From Setomelanomma holmii (Eukaryota > Ascomycota > Dothideomycetes > Pleosporales > Phaeosphaeriaceae): a stretch of 64,000 nucleotides of DNA. The notes under the pieces are model-generated. The model was not told where the DNA came from, ran no database searches, and saw only the letters and a program-made list of their open reading frames with translations. This document shows, in pieces, positions 30,297 to 40,775 of the stretch. The DNA lies in the NCBI GenBank assembly GCA_010015745.1, contig ML978233.1, positions 62,001-126,000 on the forward strand. The letters run 5' to 3'. The position numbers were made by a program, and so were the translations under genes. Numbering within the stretch: the first letter of the stretch is position 1; each line of letters starts with the position of its first letter.

Positions 30297-31678
30297 TCAT
30301 CTATGGGGTATCTCGCGCGGCGTAGCGATGGATCGTTCCTCGTCGGTGATGTAGAAGCTCTTCTTCACCATGATGTGCATGCCATCTTCGTCTTCGCTAC
30401 TGGATCTGGACTTCATTTTCAGACTTTTCTCGCTTTCGTTATCAGGGGCACTCTTCTTGCTCAACTTCTTCGGCTCTTTGCTTGAGGATTGCAGGAAGCC
30501 GCCATTGTACCAGTTCGGAGACTTTGGTATATCGGCATCTCGGGGGCCTGAGTCGTGGGATGCGCGTGTCTCGATGACGTTGGAAAGCTTGTAGTGGTCC
30601 GGACGGAAGTGCTCGGACTTTTGGTTGCTTGCATAACCAGCACCTGCACAGATCGGTCCTGACAGACCAGCTCCCGAGGGACGCTGTCCGGTACGCTGAG
30701 TCGAGAGACCGAGACGAGACATGACAAGGAAGAAAATTGGGCGCAAGGTAGCCAGGCTGCCTGCGCTGATGGCCAGGCCTTGTTCGACGGTCGACCAGAT
30801 GGCAATATCAAGCGTGTCCCCTGTATCTGTTAGTCCGCGTTGTTTCGGCGTGTGGAGTTTACATACACAAAAAGTCGGGCGAGTTGAACTGGAGAATATA
30901 TGGTAGACGTGCAATAACAGCAGCGCTTGCACTTTGCGCGAGTTAGCTCACAGACGGTCAAGTTGTCACCTTGGTTGACTTACATGCATCCCATGGCGAT
31001 CAAAGGAACTAGAGCCACCTTCGCCCTCCGCTTCAGCTGCAGATGCCACACCAAGAACCCAGGAATGATAGCGAAAGTGAAATCCGAAACAATGGAAAAG
31101 AAGCTGTACGTATACGCTAGGCCTACGATAAGGTCATTGGTCACACAGGACCCTGATTGTGTCCTTCGGTTCCAGAAGTAGGAGATTGGGTAGCACTGGA
31201 AGGTCGTTACGAAGAAGAATGCTCCTCCAGCAACGACCGAGGTAGCCATCGCGGCATAGAGTGTCCATGTGTGCAGTCTCTTGACACTGACTCTGAGAAG
31301 AAGAAAACCAATCGACATTTTGGCGAAAATCATGGCCCAGCTGTAGAAGATATAGCAGAAGTACCAGCAGTGCCTGGCTTTCTCGATGTTCTGCTGCGAG
31401 ATGTCGCGGTGGTGACGACCAGTTCCGTATTTGACTCCGACATTAGAAGATATGACATACGCAATAAAGAAACACTAATTCTGGTTAGGTCATTGTCGAA
31501 TCGGTAGGTAATTTAGGCAGGTGTGTACCAAGGCAAGTCCCATCAGGCAATCGTCAAGGCCAAAAGCCTTCACCATCTTGACGCGAACGAAACATCTCAA
31601 CGAATATGCGACAAAGGCTGTGGCCACGAACGCAATGTTCACTCCCACCAGTCCTGGGCCTCGATCCGGTACGCCCAT
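30297..31678 (-). CDS. Fungal rhodopsin-fold seven-helix membrane protein
   Basis: Four exons, 31529-31678, 30984-31474, 30867-30931 and 30297-30820, with introns of 46-54 nt, give 409 aa. The start (MGVPDRGPGLVGVNIAFVAT) leads directly into the first helix, followed by LRCFVRVKMVKAFGLDDCLM. The fungal rhodopsin-domain hallmarks are GVKYGTGRHHRDI, WAMIFAKMSIGFLLLRV, FQCYPISYFWNR, then DFTFAIIPGFLVWHLQL and MGCIASAAVIARLPYI, ending in AIWSTVEQGLAISAGSLATLRP. The last 130 residues are a polar cytosolic tail rich in Ser, Lys and Glu. This family (Pth11-related without CFEM) is expanded in filamentous fungi and includes surface-sensing receptors; most members are uncharacterised. Plasma membrane is likely, ligand unknown. 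Confidence 0.9.
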
Positions 31679-32568
31679 ATTTGCTCTGCTCTGAAAATTG
31701 ACACGGTGGAATACGGAAAAGTCCCCAGAAGTCGGATCCTTCGTACAAACTCGAGGGGAACCATTCTTTTAAGATCTCGACTCCTATGGAGCTAGGCAAC
31801 GGGTGATCTGAATCGCCACGTGAAGTGGGTCTACGAAAAGGTTCCTCAACCATGCATCCGCAGAGCCTGGTCCAGTTTCAGGGTGATACCCTTACCAGGA
31901 ACGGCTGTTTACCCGTTTACACTAGCTGGGACGTTAGATGTCGCATGAAATCGACCAAGCCACATCAGTAACGAATTGCGTTGATCGCTCATGAACCCAG
32001 TCGTGACGACTCGAGATGTTGCCGGGGCCGCTCTTGGTGTTTCCAAGGAGGTGCATGTCAGCGCGGCGTCAGTCGTGAGCACATCGCTTCTCGCCTAGAC
32101 GGAGGTTGCCGCTCGTGCTAGGCCTCTCCGCGCGTTGCCGAAGCTGCTGTAGTGCGAAGATGATGCAGTAGCAGCAACTCAAAACAACTGCATGAGTTGC
32201 TAGAAGGCCGTTAGACGGCCCAGATATAGCCATGGACCTGTAGTGGACCTTCCAAAATGTTGGTGAGCGAGGGTCGTGCACGTGCCTGCTAGCCCAAAAC
32301 GATGTTTCTCCGCAGCCGATCATGCGTCATCCAAGCCGGACCGAGCACTGGATTCAGCAGCTCTCCAGCAGTCCATGCTATAGTCATCTTTTAGAGCAAG
32401 CTCGTCGACACACTGTAGGCCTTGGCTCATAGCGGAATGCGTGGCGATGTGCGATCTTCGCTACCTTCGCGACCCTGTCTGGGTGAGCAGCTGCAAGTCC
32501 CCTCTTGCTGATGCAGCAGTTCCTGCGACTAGTTGACGCTTGCGCATGACGAGCGCATTTCACAGTCT
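31679..32568. other. Intergenic, upstream of the rhodopsin-fold gene
   Basis: About 900 bp with only short overlapping frames; no supported gene. Confidence 0.35.
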
Positions 32569-32612
32569 GGACCTGCATTGATCTCCGTCAGGACCTGCAT
32601 TGATCTCCGTCA
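32569..32612. repeat. Perfect 22-bp tandem duplication
   Basis: Two identical adjacent copies of a 22-bp unit that starts GGACCTGCATTGATCTCCGT and ends CA. It lies in noncoding sequence. Confidence 0.95.
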
Positions 32613-33013
32613 GATTTGTTATCTCACGAATCCCATCTCGCCTTGTCGGCATATACGAACATGTCGCGAGCGTGAAGGTTGCTGAACGAAATGTGGGGGA
32701 AGTCTCTCCGCAAGTCGACGTATATGGGCGTTCCTTGCACCTGTCATCCAGGATCCAGGTTCTTGCAACCTCGCCGATGATTTGACGTTCGGACGGCACA
32801 CAAGCCCGCAACATCTGTTTCGAGCGGCAAGCCTGTTTGCATACACCGATCCCTACATGTGCAAATATGCCCTGCTCCGCACCCCGAACCTTGTTATACA
32901 CAGCCAAGGGAAAACACGAAGATCATTCACCCCGTGGAGACCTCGACAGCTGAGGGCATCTTTCGCATTCCGAGCGAGCTTAAAATTCAGGGCATTGGTC
33001 GTGAGGAAGACAG

Positions 33014-33427
33014 CGCTCGGTCATACACCGCAGGTGGTGGCGCTACAATAGTCTGATAGGTACCATCAGCCACATAGTCTCGAAGTGGGCAACGTTTCGA
33101 TATACAAATCTCGTGGCGTCGGAATTATTCGAGCGATTCTCAAGCAACCATGTAAGCTCATACATTTGAGCTCAACGTATGCAATAACAGGGTCCAGTGA
33201 ACTGCGATCAAGAAAAGCATATCCTCAACGTCGAGCAAACTCATAGGATTCTCAAAGTCTATTTCACATCTCAGGCGACGATCGCGTCTCGAACAGACCA
33301 ACATGTGTGGCTAGCGAGTTGGCAATTTAGTGGTTCGCCGGATAACAATCCGGCGCACTATGGAGCTCCTAGACGTACTGCTATGTTTCAGCACATCGAC
33401 CGAGTCAGCGACGATGCTCACAAATAA
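33014..33427 (+). CDS. Probable spliced small gene, 5' part unresolved
   Basis: An exon in frame from about 33014 (VIHRRWWRYNSLIGTIS... LFERFSSNH) ends at 33151 with a GTAAGC donor. After a short 39-nt intron it continues in phase from 33191 (GPVNCDQEKHILNVEQTHRI... FQHIDRVSDDAHK) to TAA at 33425-33427. The second exon looks coding in its mixed charged and hydrophobic composition. There is no ATG in the first exon, so at least one upstream exon is missing, possibly in the 32859-33056 frame (ending AGGGATIV). The family is not recognised. The short intron lowers confidence. Confidence 0.35.
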
Positions 33428-33643
33428 ATCGCATCGCTAATGTACTCTCGTGAAGCGACTCCATAAAGAAGATCCATCATTAGCACCCGCTGCGGTTTCG
33501 AAAGCGCCCTCGTTGTAGGTACACACCCATGGCCGGTCAACACAAGCTTGTTGCCGTCAATACCAGGTTCCTTGCGCCCAAGTCCACGATCGCCGCGACG
33601 CGATGCACAAGAGGGTTCATCTGCCGATAACGTGAAACTCTAC

Positions 33644-34115
33644 ATGCTAGCTGGTGGCTACTTGCATCGCGCTTCGGAGTATTTCAGGCTTATGAACTCT
33701 CTCACACAACAGTCGATGTCATTATGGGAGGCTCAACCAGGTGAGATGTTTCATAACCCGCCCTTAATCACATCATCAATGTACATCACCAAAACCTGCA
33801 GGAAAGAGCACAGCAATAGTAGATGCTCTTTCCCATTCCATCGATCGGAGTAGTCAGTCCGTGTTGGTACGTCTGCATGCGACGACAAGGAAGCCGAAGT
33901 ATTGCCTTCCTGAGCTGGCGAAGCTGGCAAGAATGCAGCCTTGCCCTGTCGTCGAGGGCCTAGGCCATGCATCTTGTCTTGTGACTTACAATGGTACCTT
34001 CGTGCGGTCGTTCAGTTTGGACGACCTCGGAAGAGATCAAGGTGAGGTCGATATTCGACAAGGATATGAGGTGTGGACAGGGCGCAACAGACCATTGCTT
34101 GATATCAACATTTGA
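33644..34115 (+). CDS. Small two-exon hypothetical protein
   Basis: Exons 33644-33740 and 33802-34115, joined over a 61-nt intron (GTGAGA...CTGCAG), give 136 aa. The start is the first in-frame ATG (MLAGGYLHRASEYFRLMNSL); more 5' exons are possible. The junction creates PGKSTAIVDALSH, and the second exon continues to PVVEGLGHASCL and ends GRNRPLLDINI. The GKST could be the end of a P-loop. In another frame of the first exon the preceding residues are VDVIMGGSTR, which would complete GxxxxGKST, but that join is out of phase. Either this is a non-GTPase with a chance GKST, or a decayed P-loop protein. Family not recognised. Confidence 0.4.
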
Positions 34116-34675
34116 AACCTGTATGCTACTCTAGAGTCTTGTAGAATGGATGATCGTGCCAGAAGAGGAGCTCGATACCTGACGCCGTTCAATGTCCCTG
34201 GTGACAGAGCGTGGCGGTCTGCGTCCGCAGTACAGCAGGATGAATATGCATTATCTTTTTTCCGGGCTGTTGAATGGAGACTTTCTCTCCGGGACTGTCG
34301 AGACAACGTATCTTGTGACTCGTTGCGCGATCTTGTTGCGAGTATCGGAATGCTTAATGGGTCGAGGTGAAGTCAACGTCCCCGACTGATACGACAAGCT
34401 GTAGACACCAAGCAACACATAAACCTTGAGACTTTATTGATATTTAGACTGCTGCATGGTTATGCGTTCGTCTCATTTTCTGCAGCTCGGCACAATGTTG
34501 GTGATTCGCTATCTCGGTCACTGAGCTCGGTCAAGTCGACCTTGTAAAGCCTCACTGGAATTCCTCATAGACTTCAATCATCAAATTGACCGAGTTTTGC
34601 GGTGAAGATGAGGTTATATAACAAGATTGGGAGAGGTTTGTGGTCTATATATTGCTCAACCGTTCACCATCCGTC
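34116..34675. other. Intergenic
   Basis: 560 bp, locally AT-rich, with a TATATA-like word near 34646 that could serve the small gene starting at 34676. No coding frame supported. Confidence 0.35.
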
Positions 34676-34891
34676 ATGACTTCACTATTCTACCCACCAA
34701 ATGTCATCAATACTGACGGAGTACGGCAAATTACAGGGTGACTCGACAGAAACGACACAACACTTACCTGCACTCACTAACTTGCCCTTAGCAAACACCG
34801 CGAGTCCCTCAAAATTCTCGCAACATACCAACCCTCCCACCTCCTGGGCAAAACCATCCTTGTCAGATGTGAGAGGACAGAGCAGACATGA
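34676..34891 (+). CDS. Tiny spliced gene, 53-aa hypothetical protein
   Basis: Exon 34676-34737 (MTSLFYPPNVINTDGVRQIT) is followed by a 54-nt intron with a CACTAAC branch-like motif and a CCCTTAG acceptor. Exon 34792-34891 then encodes GKHRESLKILATYQPSHLLG and runs to TGA. Phase is kept across the junction. A TATATA-like word about 30 bp upstream of the ATG fits a core promoter. The protein has no signal peptide or cysteines beyond one. It may be a stand-alone microprotein or the start of a gene whose later exons I did not find. Confidence 0.4.
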
Positions 34892-35583
34892 AGGAAGCAG
34901 AAGGTTGTTGTATTGAGAGAGCTACAGAGAGCGATTATATACACAACCACGATGAGTAAGCAAGTAAAAAAGAGTCACGTGAGAGATGCAGTTCACATGT
35001 ACCTTGTGAACTGAGGTGCCAGTCTGACAATCCTCATCGCCAACGTTACCCTCCCACCCAACAATGCCACACCCCCGCACCGACACGGCGGCGCAGCCGC
35101 CATTGCAATCCCCATATTCGGTTCCTCGCTGAATCAGATGAACAGCAAAGCCCCGCAGGTCTAGGGACCGGGAGAGTTTTGGTACGAAGGGCTGGGATGC
35201 CATCATCAGAGGAGCGAGTATGTTAGTGGCCAGGATGGAGCGACGTTCTTGGCGGTGCTTATTGTGGATGATGCGGTGCTGGGAGAAAGCGGACAGGAGT
35301 TTGGAAATATTTTTGTGTTGGACAAAGAGGTGGAGGATGGGTAGAAGAAGGCGAGTAAATGATCATGTCGCATGGCGAAGCCAACTGACCGCTCTATGAC
35401 AACCTCAGTCGTGAAAACAGAGATTGGCCCTGTGAGATTCGCCTGCAGACTGGTGTCCATAGCCTGCGTGGGCTATGTCTGTATGTTAATTTGTGCCAGT
35501 CGCGTGCAAATATCAGCTGCAACCAGCGTGCTTCTCTTCTCATGATCGGTCGAGCGTGATGTGTACCAACTATCAAAACTTGA
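34892..35583. other. No resolved gene; minus-strand Cys-containing frame
   Basis: A minus-strand frame (34922-35206, ATG at 35206) encodes 94 aa with a run CNGGCAAVSVRGCGIVGW and six cysteines, and stays open further upstream without an ATG. It may be an exon of a small protein, but no signal peptide or splice partner was identified. Confidence 0.25.
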
Positions 35584-36035
35584 AGTATCGTCCAAAACCG
35601 GAGCACAATATTAAACCAAACCGTGCGGACGGACCAGCGTTGCCCGAAGGGTGAGTGCGTCTACGCCACGCAGTCCAGCTCCGAACGAACCACGTACACA
35701 CGCTTCGACTGCGAGAATCGTGAAGCAGTGTTCTGTCCAGCGTCCGCCTGGGTCTGGTGTCGAAACAATGACAACAAGCCACAACCGCCTGCGAAAGAGG
35801 ATTGAACCCCACACGTACAGTGGGTTTGGTTTAGGACGACGCAGGCGCGTCATGGATACACACCTCCTTACGATCCGCCCCCTTACACCATCGATGAAGA
35901 TAATTCTTACGTTATGCCGGGCGATCTAGAGCCTTGCACGCTTGATGTGTCCCCCAAGCAGGACGAAGAAGGGGGGCCTATCAATCAATCATCCTCCGAG
36001 ACCATGAGCTGCAATGTCCCATGCGACAGGAAATG
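35584..36035 (+). CDS. Possible gene fragment with a PPxY-containing tail
   Basis: Two coding-looking plus-strand blocks. The first (35584-35805) contains GECVYATQSSSERTTYTRFD and FCPASAWVWC, with no ATG. The second (about 35836-36035) contains GYTPPYDPPPYTIDEDNSYV, with PPYD and PPYT in tandem, and ends at a TGA at 36033. They can be joined in phase if an intron of about 78 nt with a GTGTCG donor and TTTAG acceptor is assumed. PPxY motifs bind WW domains such as those of Rsp5-type ubiquitin ligases and are common in arrestin-like adaptors. The start is missing and the stop overlaps the next ATG by 22 nt. Confidence 0.3.
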
Positions 36036-36388
36036 ACGTGGCTCGATCAGCAAATAAAACTCCGTTGGCGCGGCCAAAGGTGCTTCGAAAGGGTCATCAC
36101 GACTTTCTGATCGACAACAATGACGATGACGAATCTGTCATTGAAGACCTGCTGTCAGACGACGAACAGAATATTCGAACCACGAAGATCACGCCCAGAA
36201 AGACGCGTAGTGGAAGTATCTACGAAGACTTGGATGAGGAAGAGGCCGACGGTGGGCGACAGAAGAAGACTAAGACGGTGGGGTATGTGCCAGCTTCGGA
36301 AGGCGATCTCAAATTTTTCAAGGAGCTTTGCTTCAAAAATCCAGATGGTGCATGGATGAAAGAAAGCTTTTCAGACGAGGACGAGTGA
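36014..36388 (+). CDS. Acidic 124-aa hypothetical protein
   Basis: A single exon from the ATG at 36014. After a short basic segment (ARPKVLRKGHHDFLI) come acidic clusters (DNNDDDESVIEDLLSDDE, and EDLDEEEADGG) and a C-terminus of GDLKFFKELCFKNPDGAWMK followed by ESFSDEDE. The alternation of basic and acidic patches resembles small chromatin- or histone-associated proteins, but no family is recognised. The ATG overlaps the 3' end of the preceding frame, so the two may be one mis-framed gene. Disordered for most of its length. Confidence 0.5.
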   Translation: MSHATGNDVARSANKTPLARPKVLRKGHHDFLIDNNDDDESVIEDLLSDDEQNIRTTKITPRKTRSGSIYEDLDEEEADGGRQKKTKTVGYVPASEGDLKFFKELCFKNPDGAWMKESFSDEDE

Positions 36389-37597
36389 CTGTGAGGACTA
36401 CTTTCACGTGTCAAAAGGAGACCAAAATTCTTTCCTACCAATGATCGTTCATTCATCGATCGTCCTAGTCGAACGTACAATGCAGTGTTTCTTTAAAGCC
36501 GTGTGAGTGAATGGTGCCATGGTGCAGGTAAGTGTTCGAGTGATTTCCAGCAATTGGCGTCCACAATGATTCATCCTTGACGGCTTGGCTCATTTAGTCT
36601 ACCTGGTCGTATAGATGAGGCTCATCTAGGTCTACCAAAGATTCTGCAGGTAAATTTCCGATGACGATCTTACGATCCACAGATGTTCACCTTATCGAAC
36701 GTAGGATGTACTTGCGTTGCAAGTGTCTCTCTCGCATGGATATGGCGGGCCTGCTGATAATCTTGCGGTTCAAAGCTCGTGTACTCGGTTTCCGATGGCA
36801 TACTGCAGATTCCAACTGCTCCTGACAATAATGTTGCTTCAGATCTATGTTCAACGGCCCTGCAGGTCCTCCCGGCGGCGCTACGGAACGTTGATTGATT
36901 AATATGGAAGACAGATCCCGCCATCTTGGCGGTTGGCAAAGACAGTTGTCATCCGCACATGCCAAACAATACTGCTGAGCCGGAACATCCGGGACAAAGT
37001 ATCTGATCCTCCAAAGTCGAAGGACAGTTACAACGTGTATACTGTTCATTAGCCTCTTTGACTCGGAACGGAAACTTGTTACTCCCCGTGAGATGTTCAA
37101 CGTGCACAGCGCACTGGCGTCCTCGGACCGTTCAGCCGACGATTCTTCTTTATCGCTGCCTCATCAATCCCAAATTCTATCAGCAATACAACCCACTATA
37201 CTGTTTGCGTACCGTCGCGTATGCTCGCTTTCGCTGAAACGAGCGCCTATGGGTCGCGCACATCGTAAATGAGCTTCGATGAGCTGTTGGGAATGTCGTA
37301 AGTTGCCCGAGCGTACCGTACGACCGAGAGGACAACGCGAGGATACATGAAGGATCAAGATGAAGAGGATATGTACCTTCGCACGCCGCGACCGTTGCGG
37401 CGTTTCCTGGCCTCACCCATCGCTGTCCTGTCCTTTTCCCAGCATCACGAGGCCAAACCTGATTGGCGTCGCAACATCCTCCGCATCCCAAATAAAGAGC
37501 CGTGCACGTTGGATTAGAGTCTATCGCGTTCAAGACACGGGCGACTTTCGGGCGGGTTCAAGACACCTGCGGCGGCTCATCGGGACGTCACTCAAAA
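36389..37597. other. Intergenic, about 1.2 kb
   Basis: Overlapping short frames on both strands, none supported. The 3' part is the promoter region of the SMP-30 gene. Confidence 0.4.
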
Positions 37598-39014
37598 ATG
37601 GGAGCGACGCTATCCAAATTGTGGGCCTCGCTCAAAAGCGCGTTGTCTGGCAGTGCGCCCGCGGGAAAGAGCAACAAGCAACATCAAAACACAAACCCCA
37701 CTGCGAAGGACATTGAGAGCGGAACGAATTCATCTGCAAGAACGACAGACGCCGCGATGTCTGAGGTCAAGAAATACGAGATCACTGAGGTATGTAGATG
37801 CGGCTCTTTTGAGGTGGGATGGTGGGGGAAGCACCCCGCTGAGGTCATTCACCGAACACGAGCTGGGACAGCCAATGCATCGCACTCAGCGAACCCGACA
37901 CGTGAATGCGTGACTTGACAGCCGACTTCACGAACCAGCACATGGCCTCTATACGATCTGCGCTACATATCCGATATATAGTTCAAGTACTAATATTGTC
38001 GACAGCCATGGCTCCGGCTCAACTGCTCACTCGGCGAAGGCCCCTTCTGGGAAGATGACACCAACACACTTCGTTTCCTCGATGTCGAAAAGTGCAAAGT
38101 CCATCGCGTCGATCTTGCCATGGGCCCATCCAGTCACAAAGTGGTCAAGGACTTTGACATCTCAATAGGGTAAACAGAGTATCTTGGCATGGAGAAAGAA
38201 TGTCTCGCTGATAGTCTGCAGATGCACAGCAGACATCGAAGGCAACCCCTCAGAATTCGTCTTCGCCGGGAAATACGGCTACGGTATCGCCAACAAGCAG
38301 ACGGGCGAGTACCGCTGGATCAAGAAAGTCTGGAGCGAGCAAGAAGTCACCGCCGGCAAGCCCGAGAAGTACCGCGGTAACGATGGCGCTGTCGACTCTC
38401 AAGGACGGTTCTGGGCTGGCTTCATGTTTGACCCTTTGACCTCCGAGTGGGCAGAAGAGGGCGCCTTGTTCCGTCTCAACACTGATGGCAGCTTGGATCG
38501 TCCTTTGAGCAACATTACGATTCCCAATGGAACCACGTGGAATAAGGATGATAACACCATGTTTTGGGCCGACAGCCCATTCAAGACCATCTACCAATTC
38601 GACTTTGATCCCAAGACTGGCGCGATAAGCAACAAGCGACCGTTCTTCACGATGCCAGAAGACAATCGATACGGTAAGGATGCCGTCCCAGATGGCCATT
38701 GTATCGACGAGGAGGGCTACATGTGGACTGCACTGCATGGTGGAGGCCACGTTCTTCGCATTTCACCGCAGGGCGAAATCGTCGCCGAGATCAAGGTACC
38801 AACACAACAACCAACATGCCCATGCTTCTGTGGCGAGGACCTGGTAATCACGTCTGCGGGTGGGACGAGTGGGCCGGATGGAAAGGGCGTGGATGAGTTT
38901 GCGGGGAGTGTCTTCAAGATTAACGTTGGTGTTGGAGGATTGAAGAGGTTCAAGTACAATGGTGGTGTGGAGGTCGAGGGTGGCAAGGTGAACGGGCAGG
39001 TTGTTGGAGAATAG
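37598..39014 (+). CDS. SMP-30/gluconolactonase (regucalcin) family protein with N-terminal extension
   Basis: Three exons, 37598-37789, 38006-38169 and 38222-39014, give 382 aa; the first intron is 216 nt, long for this locus, and the second 52 nt. Family signatures: LGEGPFWEDDTNTLRFLDVE (metal-ligand Glu75), RGNDGAVDSQGRFWAG, IPNGTTWNKDDNTMFWADS (Asn ligand) and VPDGHCIDEEGYMWTALHGG (Asp ligand). These six-bladed propellers hydrolyse sugar lactones in the cytosol with a divalent metal. The usual start would be MSEVKKYEITE (ATG at 37757). The frame extends 53 residues upstream to MGATLSKLWASLKSAL, which matches the N-myristoylation pattern (Gly2, Ser6, Lys7). Both starts are in exon 1, so two forms are possible. 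Confidence 0.9.
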
Positions 39015-39272
39015 ACACAAACCGACGTAGTAGGAACGGATGAAGAAGAATGATTTGGCCGAGAAGTTCTCGGGAGTCGTGAGGCAGCAGCTTAGGCAAT
39101 GCTAATTCCTAGTTACTTTGGCCAGAAAAATTGTAACGAGTCAAATTTTCTCAAGCCAAAGTCAATCAAGCTGGGAATGCAAGATATTAACGCTGATCCG
39201 GCGGCGCATGCTTTCCACAACATATTATCATTTTCATTAGCGATGTAGGATCATGTGCTAAGCTGAAACCAA

Positions 39273-40381
39273 TCAAGTACAGCACGAGCAGTCATTGCAG
39301 CTGGAGTCCCTGATCGTTGGGGGAGTCGCACAGGTCTTCTGCGGTGTGTACGGCAGCGTTGTAGTCGCCGGTCCATCACCGTTCAGCGCTGTCGCCTTGA
39401 CAAGAACAGGAATCGCAGCTCCAGTGCTAAGACTGAAGACGCGGTGACCAAGTACTGTCGCATCATATTAGCATACATCTTCCCCGAGATGTACAGGCTG
39501 GGAATGAACTTACCGCGCAACAAGCTTGCAATCTCGCCTGAATGTGAGGTGATCGAGATGATGGTGCTACCATCATTCGTGAAGATATCATCTAATACCA
39601 CCTTACTCCTATTGTCCTGATCCTTCTGGGGTTCGGCGCGGAGTTCAGTCCAGTGCGGGTCATTCTCAGGGAAGCCCTTCTCGAACCTGTAACTTGGGAA
39701 ATTGGCTTGGATGTATGATCTTGTGCTGCGTCGATCACAGGTATGCGCACTGATCCCCTCACGTAGGAGTTCCTTGATGACAGGTACAAAAGGACTTCGT
39801 CTCGGCAAGTCCAAGCCCGTAAAAGTCAACCTCGCAGTGTCGAGGCATCGACACAATGGGCTCGTGTAGTACGTCTCGGGCGGCGTGATCTTCTCGTCCT
39901 TGATCAGATGCGCCCAGAACCTGTTCACACGCTGCGCTTGCTGCACGCCAGTCGCAGTCAACTTTGCGTCCGCCCACGTGACAGTCCCGTTGCCGTCGAG
40001 TTCGGACCAGTAGCAGTTCCAAGCTGGGGTACCAAAGAAGGTTTCTGCGGCGTTGTGGTAGCCTTCACCGTGGCGGCCCATGAAGAAGAGGGTGTAGCGC
40101 TCATTGCGAGGTGCCTGCTTGTTTAAAGTTGAGATGTAGTGCGCGAGACGCTGCCATTGAGTTGATTGCTTGCGATCTGGGCAGGAAGGGTCGGATAGAT
40201 AAGTCTGGTTGATCAGACCAAAATTGGAAGCGATGAAGTCAAAGGTCGAGGCATTGGTAGCGGCGTCGTCTTGCTGGAAAATGTCAGTGACTACCGTGTA
40301 ATTGATGTGTTTTGCATAAGAGTATGCGGTTGCCGTTGACGCTACGGCCAGGATGCTAGACAAGAGGGAAGAGGTACGCAT
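39273..40381 (-). CDS. Secreted histidine-phosphatase-superfamily protein (phosphoglycerate mutase-like)
   Basis: Two exons, 39514-40381 and 39273-39454, joined over a 59-nt intron (GTAAGT...CGACAG), give 349 aa. I start at the ATG at 40381 (MRTSSLLSSILAVASTATAY), a clear signal peptide; upstream codons lack ATG. The catalytic RHG triplet is Arg103-His104-Gly105 in LFFMGRHGEGYHN, with the second conserved histidine in ISITSHSGEIASLLR and a SPLCRCLDTA segment between them. The branch uses a covalent phosphohistidine and includes extracellular acid phosphatases as well as members of unknown substrate. Reading through the intron gives a different C-terminus; the spliced tail ends CNDCSCCT. It diverges from Jip5 over 394 bp. 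Confidence 0.9.
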
Positions 40382-40775
40382 TGTGAGGTTAGTGGTGGGG
40401 ATCAAAGAGTACCGAACACCTGGGAAGCTTCACAGCAAGCTGTAAGAGCCTCTTTATGAGCTACCTGTAGTTGATCGAAGCCCTTGTCATTTGTGGAGCC
40501 GATGCTGGTGGCGAACCTGGCATCGTGAGGCTGGGAACCAATCACTGAAAAACGTGATGCGGCTGTATTGCCTGTCATGGCATGGCTCATAGCGAAAGGA
40601 GCGCAGTCGTGAGTGTTCATGGCGAAGCAGGGGTTTGGAACTGTTCTGACGGGCGTGATTGGGACGAATTGAAGCTGACAGTGCCTCGGCTGCAGTTGCC
40701 CTGCGGCTAGCTCCACAAAAAAGTTGAAGCTGTTGATGAGCTCGGAGCCCATGCGACGACATCACCACGACCAAC
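40382..40775. promoter_or_regulatory. Divergent promoter region of the phosphatase and jip5
   Basis: 394 bp between two divergent ATG codons. It presumably holds both promoters; no individual site assigned. Confidence 0.4.

Noticed and set aside
39383..39513. C-terminal read-through of the histidine phosphatase frame
   Set aside because: It follows a GTAAGT donor; splicing to 39454 gives a tail in phase and more like the family.
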